Origin: Capnocytophaga gingivalis ATCC 33624
GTDB lineage: Bacteria; Bacteroidota; Bacteroidia; Flavobacteriales; Flavobacteriaceae
Assembly (NCBI RefSeq): GCF_000174755.1
Contig: NZ_ACLQ01000010.1
Coordinates: forward strand, 124,001 to 188,000
DNA length: 64,000 bases
Direction of reading: 5' to 3'
Shown here: piece after piece, positions 61,580 through 64,000 of the stretch
Position numbering within the stretch: position 1 is the first letter of the stretch
Layout: the number at the start of each line of letters is the position of its first letter
Made by a program: the position numbers and the translations under genes
Notes under the pieces: model-generated
What the model saw: only the letters and a program-made list of their open reading frames with translations
What the model was told of the DNA's origin: nothing
The model's database searches: none

Positions 61580-62092
61580 TTATACATAGGATTCGCGAGG
61601 GGTGAATCCTGCCAAGGGGTTACGCCCTTGTGTGCTTTCTTGAGCTTGGGAGGTGCTATCATAGGCAGAATAATCTACCTGATCATACACTGGGGTAAAC
61701 CATTCAGGCTGGTCTACATAGCCCAAGCCTTCTTGTTGTTCTTGACAAGGGCAACCAAGGCCTAAAGCACGTTTTACTGTTGTGCCAGCAGTCGCTGAGG
61801 TAAATTCGCGTGCCAAGGAAATTCCTTGTGCTCCTGCCATACCTACAAAGGCACCACGCAAAGCGTTAGCCGATGTGTCATTGCCATCTACACAAGCCAA
61901 TCCCAAAAGGGCAGCCGCTACGGCACCTCCTTTGACCAATTGGCGCTTGGACTTGTCTTTCTTTTCGTCGCCAGAAGGCTTTTTAGTAAGCTCGGCTACA
62001 AGCAGGTTAGAGGCAGCTGCTCCTGCCACTGCGGAACCTCCTGTTACAAGGGCTCCTGTCAGATTTTCCATTTTAGGTTTCTTAAAGTTCAT
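61580..62092 (-). CDS. Gly/Ala-rich membrane protein
   Basis: A 170-residue protein with three Gly/Ala-rich hydrophobic segments (GALVTGGSAVAGAAASNLLV, KGGAVAAALLGLACVDG, ALRGAFVGMAGAQGISLARE) that resemble glycine-zipper helices. A Cys pair (LGCPCQEQQEG) and a polar Tyr/Asp/Gln-rich tail follow. It could be an internal-membrane protein of a virion. The function is unknown. Confidence 0.6.
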   Translation of the reverse strand: MNFKKPKMENLTGALVTGGSAVAGAAASNLLVAELTKKPSGDEKKDKSKRQLVKGGAVAAALLGLACVDGNDTSANALRGAFVGMAGAQGISLAREFTSATAGTTVKRALGLGCPCQEQQEGLGYVDQPEWFTPVYDQVDYSAYDSTSQAQESTQGRNPLAGFTPRESYV

Positions 62093-62094
62093 TT

Positions 62095-62325
62095 TTAAGC
62101 CTTTTTAGAATTAGAGGAGGCAAGAGCGTAACCAGCCACAAAAGCTATGGCTACATGCCACCATTTCAGTTTATAATTAATTGTTTGTTGTTCGTTTTCT
62201 TCTTTTTGGCTCCGCTGAGGCACCGCAATATAAATTACTTTTGGTGGCTCTTGGGGCGCTGGTATGTCTACTTTTTCCACTTTCTTTGCGGGGGTAGGCC
62301 TTGGCATACATGGGTGCATAATCAT
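62095..62325 (-). CDS. Small Pro-rich membrane protein
   Basis: A 76-residue protein: a Pro/Lys/Glu-rich first half (PTPAKKVEKVDIPAPQEPPK) and one C-terminal membrane segment (WWHVAIAFVAGYALASS). It has the same plan, in miniature, as the other tail-anchored proteins of the element. Two bases separate it from the next gene. Confidence 0.6.
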   Translation of the reverse strand: MIMHPCMPRPTPAKKVEKVDIPAPQEPPKVIYIAVPQRSQKEENEQQTINYKLKWWHVAIAFVAGYALASSNSKKA

Positions 62326-62336
62326 TCGTTTTTGGG

Positions 62337-63698
62337 TTATAGCTGTGGCAAATAGCGAATACCTGTATTAAAGTTGAACAAGTCATTAACCCCTTTGTTC
62401 ACTAATAGTACATGGTTCGTACGTGCCTTGGTCTCATAGTACAATAGCTTTTCCATTAGGTTTGGCTGTAACATATTACTACGCTGGGTTAGCTCTTTGC
62501 CTGTGGTCATTGTCTTGAGGTCTACCCCTATAGAGAATGGGCGCTTTTCCTTTTCTAAGAGGGCGAGCCCTTCTTGTATCTCAGCGTCCGAAAGCTCTGG
62601 TACTTGCAAAATCTCTGTAGAAGGAATGGAAAACCTACTGAGACGCTCTTCAAAAGTTCCCTGTAGGGACTGCTTCTTAAAGCGTGCGTAATAGTCACAT
62701 ACAGGCGATGTTGTTTGTCCTCCTCCTATGAGTACCTTTCCTCCGAAAGCGGGGTCGCCTTCGCGCCCTGATGGGTCAAAATTCAATGAAATATTCTTAG
62801 CAAAGAAATTCCAAAAGCGCGCAATCACACATTCCTCAGAGAGTGTATAAAAATCCTTCTTGGAGAACACAAAGTAATTGCTTACATTGCCGGCATTCTT
62901 TAGCGGTTGGTTATGTGCAATCTGTCTGTTATTGAGACAGAAGTAATGATAAAATATCACACTTAGTCGCTCCTGACGGGTCTGATAGGGATTATCACTG
63001 CCCACTCCTGCCACAAAAGGTATTCGAGTACCTCCGCTGTTTATGGTGCTTAATCTCTCTGCCAAAGAGGTATCTATTCCTATAGAGTGATCAAAGCCAA
63101 TAAAAGTAGAGGTCATCACGCCGCTTTCTGTTCTCTTCTTCTGAGCAAAGCGCATAGGCTCCACTGTTAGGGCATTGGTGCCATGAAAAGGTTTTGCCTT
63201 ATAAAAATCTACAAACTCAGGGCGTGGGTAATACAATAGGTTCACCCCTTGGCCAATTCTATATAAAAAAGGAACAGAGAGCGCATAGGTCAAGCCATAG
63301 GCAAACTCGCTTCGCATGACATTGTATACACTATTGACATTCCTGCCGTTCTGCTGAGGCGCATTGTCCGAAAAATTCTTTTTCCAATACCAAAAATGAA
63401 AATTGGCAAAAGAGGCTATCTGATTAGCAATACTCCAAAGAAGGGTAGTAGCTGCAATAGGCTTGAAGGCTCCTGCGGCTTTCATGGCCGATTCTACCCC
63501 TTGGGGGAGCCTTCCGGTGGCTAAGGCCTCGCGCTTGATACTCTCCAAGTCGCCAAAGCCTTTGCAACGCTCAAAGAAAGCCGCATTGTAGGAGTTCATC
63601 ACTGTATGGACATTCTTAATAAGCGCCCGCAAGCGAGGGGTAAACTCATACTTTAGGTACTGAAAATCTCCTTGAAATTCTATATTTACATTAGCCAT
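62337..63698 (-). CDS. 453-residue protein of unknown function
   Basis: The largest protein of the structural-looking block. It has no signal peptide. A helical start (FTPRLRALIKNVHTVMNSYN) and a hydrophobic segment (TTLLWSIANQIASFANFHFW) come before an aromatic-rich middle (YALSVPFLYRIGQGVNLLYY). A mixed C-terminal part ends in FNFNTGIRYLPQL. Composition fits a soluble or virion protein such as a vertex, portal-like or capsid component. No family is recognised. Its start overlaps the upstream gene by eight bases. Confidence 0.6.
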   Translation of the reverse strand: MANVNIEFQGDFQYLKYEFTPRLRALIKNVHTVMNSYNAAFFERCKGFGDLESIKREALATGRLPQGVESAMKAAGAFKPIAATTLLWSIANQIASFANFHFWYWKKNFSDNAPQQNGRNVNSVYNVMRSEFAYGLTYALSVPFLYRIGQGVNLLYYPRPEFVDFYKAKPFHGTNALTVEPMRFAQKKRTESGVMTSTFIGFDHSIGIDTSLAERLSTINSGGTRIPFVAGVGSDNPYQTRQERLSVIFYHYFCLNNRQIAHNQPLKNAGNVSNYFVFSKKDFYTLSEECVIARFWNFFAKNISLNFDPSGREGDPAFGGKVLIGGGQTTSPVCDYYARFKKQSLQGTFEERLSRFSIPSTEILQVPELSDAEIQEGLALLEKEKRPFSIGVDLKTMTTGKELTQRSNMLQPNLMEKLLYYETKARTNHVLLVNKGVNDLFNFNTGIRYLPQL

Positions 63699-64000
63699 TT
63701 TCTTTCTTTTTAGGTTGTTGATCCTTCAACATATAATAGCCAGTTCCTATGGCCAAGATCCAAAGCCACCAGAGGCTTTTTTTCTTAGGCGCTTGTTTCT
63801 GTGGGGTCTTATTCTCCGCCTGTAACGTATTGGCAGGCGCTGAGGGTTTCACAGGTGCGGGAGCTGAGGGCGTATTCGGCGCGGGCTGTGGCTTGGGCTG
63901 CTCAGGTGTGGCATTAGGCGCAAGCGGAGCAGGTGCCGGAGCTGGCGGCGTGGCCTTCGGTACAGGCGCTTTTACACGCTCATCGGTGTAGCCATTAGGG
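63691..64000 (-). CDS. Tail-anchored protein with Pro/Ala-rich linker (5' end missing)
   Basis: The minus-strand frame enters from beyond the window and ends at TAA 63691-63693. The visible 102 residues are a short start (NGYTDERVKAPV), a Pro/Ala-rich linker (PPAPAPAPLAPNATPEQPKP) and one C-terminal membrane segment (SLWWLWILAIGTGYYML) with a basic tail KDQQPKKKENG. The stop overlaps the start of the 453-residue gene. The plan matches the proteins at 53811 and 55180. The N-terminal domain is outside the window. Confidence 0.7.
   Translation of the reverse strand, partial: PNGYTDERVKAPVPKATPPAPAPAPLAPNATPEQPKPQPAPNTPSAPAPVKPSAPANTLQAENKTPQKQAPKKKSLWWLWILAIGTGYYMLKDQQPKKKENG

Noticed and set aside
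47700-64000. Contractile injection system, conjugative element or ordinary tailed prophage
   Set aside because: No sheath, baseplate, tape measure, portal, terminase, relaxase or coupling protein is recognisable in the visible 16 kb.
1-64000. tRNA, rRNA or CRISPR loci
   Set aside because: No cloverleaf with a CCA end, no rRNA segment and no spaced repeat array was seen while reading the intergenic regions.

Overview
The window comes from a low-GC member of the Bacteroidota, almost certainly a flavobacterium. Capnocytophaga is my best guess, but that is inference from overall character and not from a database match. The evidence is the promoter style (TTTG or TTG, about 19 bases, then TAnnTTTG, repeated upstream of at least ten genes), many signal-peptide lipoproteins with an SC lipobox, TonB-dependent receptors, HmuY-type haem-binding lipoproteins, an rpsL-rpsG-fusA-rpsJ-rplC gene order without tuf, and zinc-free L31 and L36.

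Layout of the host part (1-47.6 kb). 1-15 kb is a mixed housekeeping and envelope region: a LysE-type exporter, an OmpH/Skp-like lipoprotein, a methyltransferase, tag, tsaB, a GH3 glycosidase paired with a TonB-dependent receptor, a GIN-domain protein, rnr, and a lipoprotein gene broken by a frameshift. Four copies of the ParB centromere sequence parS lie at 3.2-4.8 kb, so this part of the chromosome is probably near the replication origin. An AT-rich gene-free stretch at 14.57-15.34 kb, where gene orientation changes from mostly minus to mostly plus, is a weak oriC candidate. 15.3-19.6 kb carries a leucine-rich-repeat lipoprotein, an MscS channel, a lipoprotein and an orphan ketoacyl synthase. 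20.3-37.4 kb is the complete str-S10-spc-alpha ribosomal operon (rpsL to rplQ, with secY, infA, rpmJ and rpoA), ending at a strong terminator. It contains two structured non-coding gaps, before rplC and before rpsD. 37.6-47.6 kb has small envelope proteins, an XRE regulator, purine nucleoside phosphorylase, a Fic fragment, a haem-uptake operon (two HmuY-like lipoproteins, a TonB-dependent receptor, a DUF4286-like protein), L31 type B and a processive family 2 glycosyltransferase.

Mobile part (about 47.7 kb to beyond the right edge). A tyrosine integrase on the plus strand faces a long, tightly packed minus-strand operon of more than 20 mostly small genes, which runs off the window end. No terminase, portal, tail or conjugation gene is visible. 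Instead there are about a dozen proteins with a single membrane segment, two paralogous NNPGN lysozyme-like proteins, several small beta-rich proteins, a pair of annexin-like proteins, and a 1223-residue multi-domain polyvalent protein with a C-terminal RecA-like ATPase. A 182-residue beta-rich protein is followed by a strong terminator and looks like the most highly expressed product. This pattern best fits an integrated tailless, membrane-associated virus of a type I cannot assign.

Three details in this element stand out. A promoter, two-hairpin RNA and terminator are nested antisense inside the polyvalent protein gene (50.94-51.08 kb). A run of ten A residues at the end of one lysozyme-like gene would, by a one-base slip, append a membrane anchor (54.57-54.69 kb). 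Several proteins share the same plan of soluble domain, low-complexity linker and C-terminal membrane anchor.
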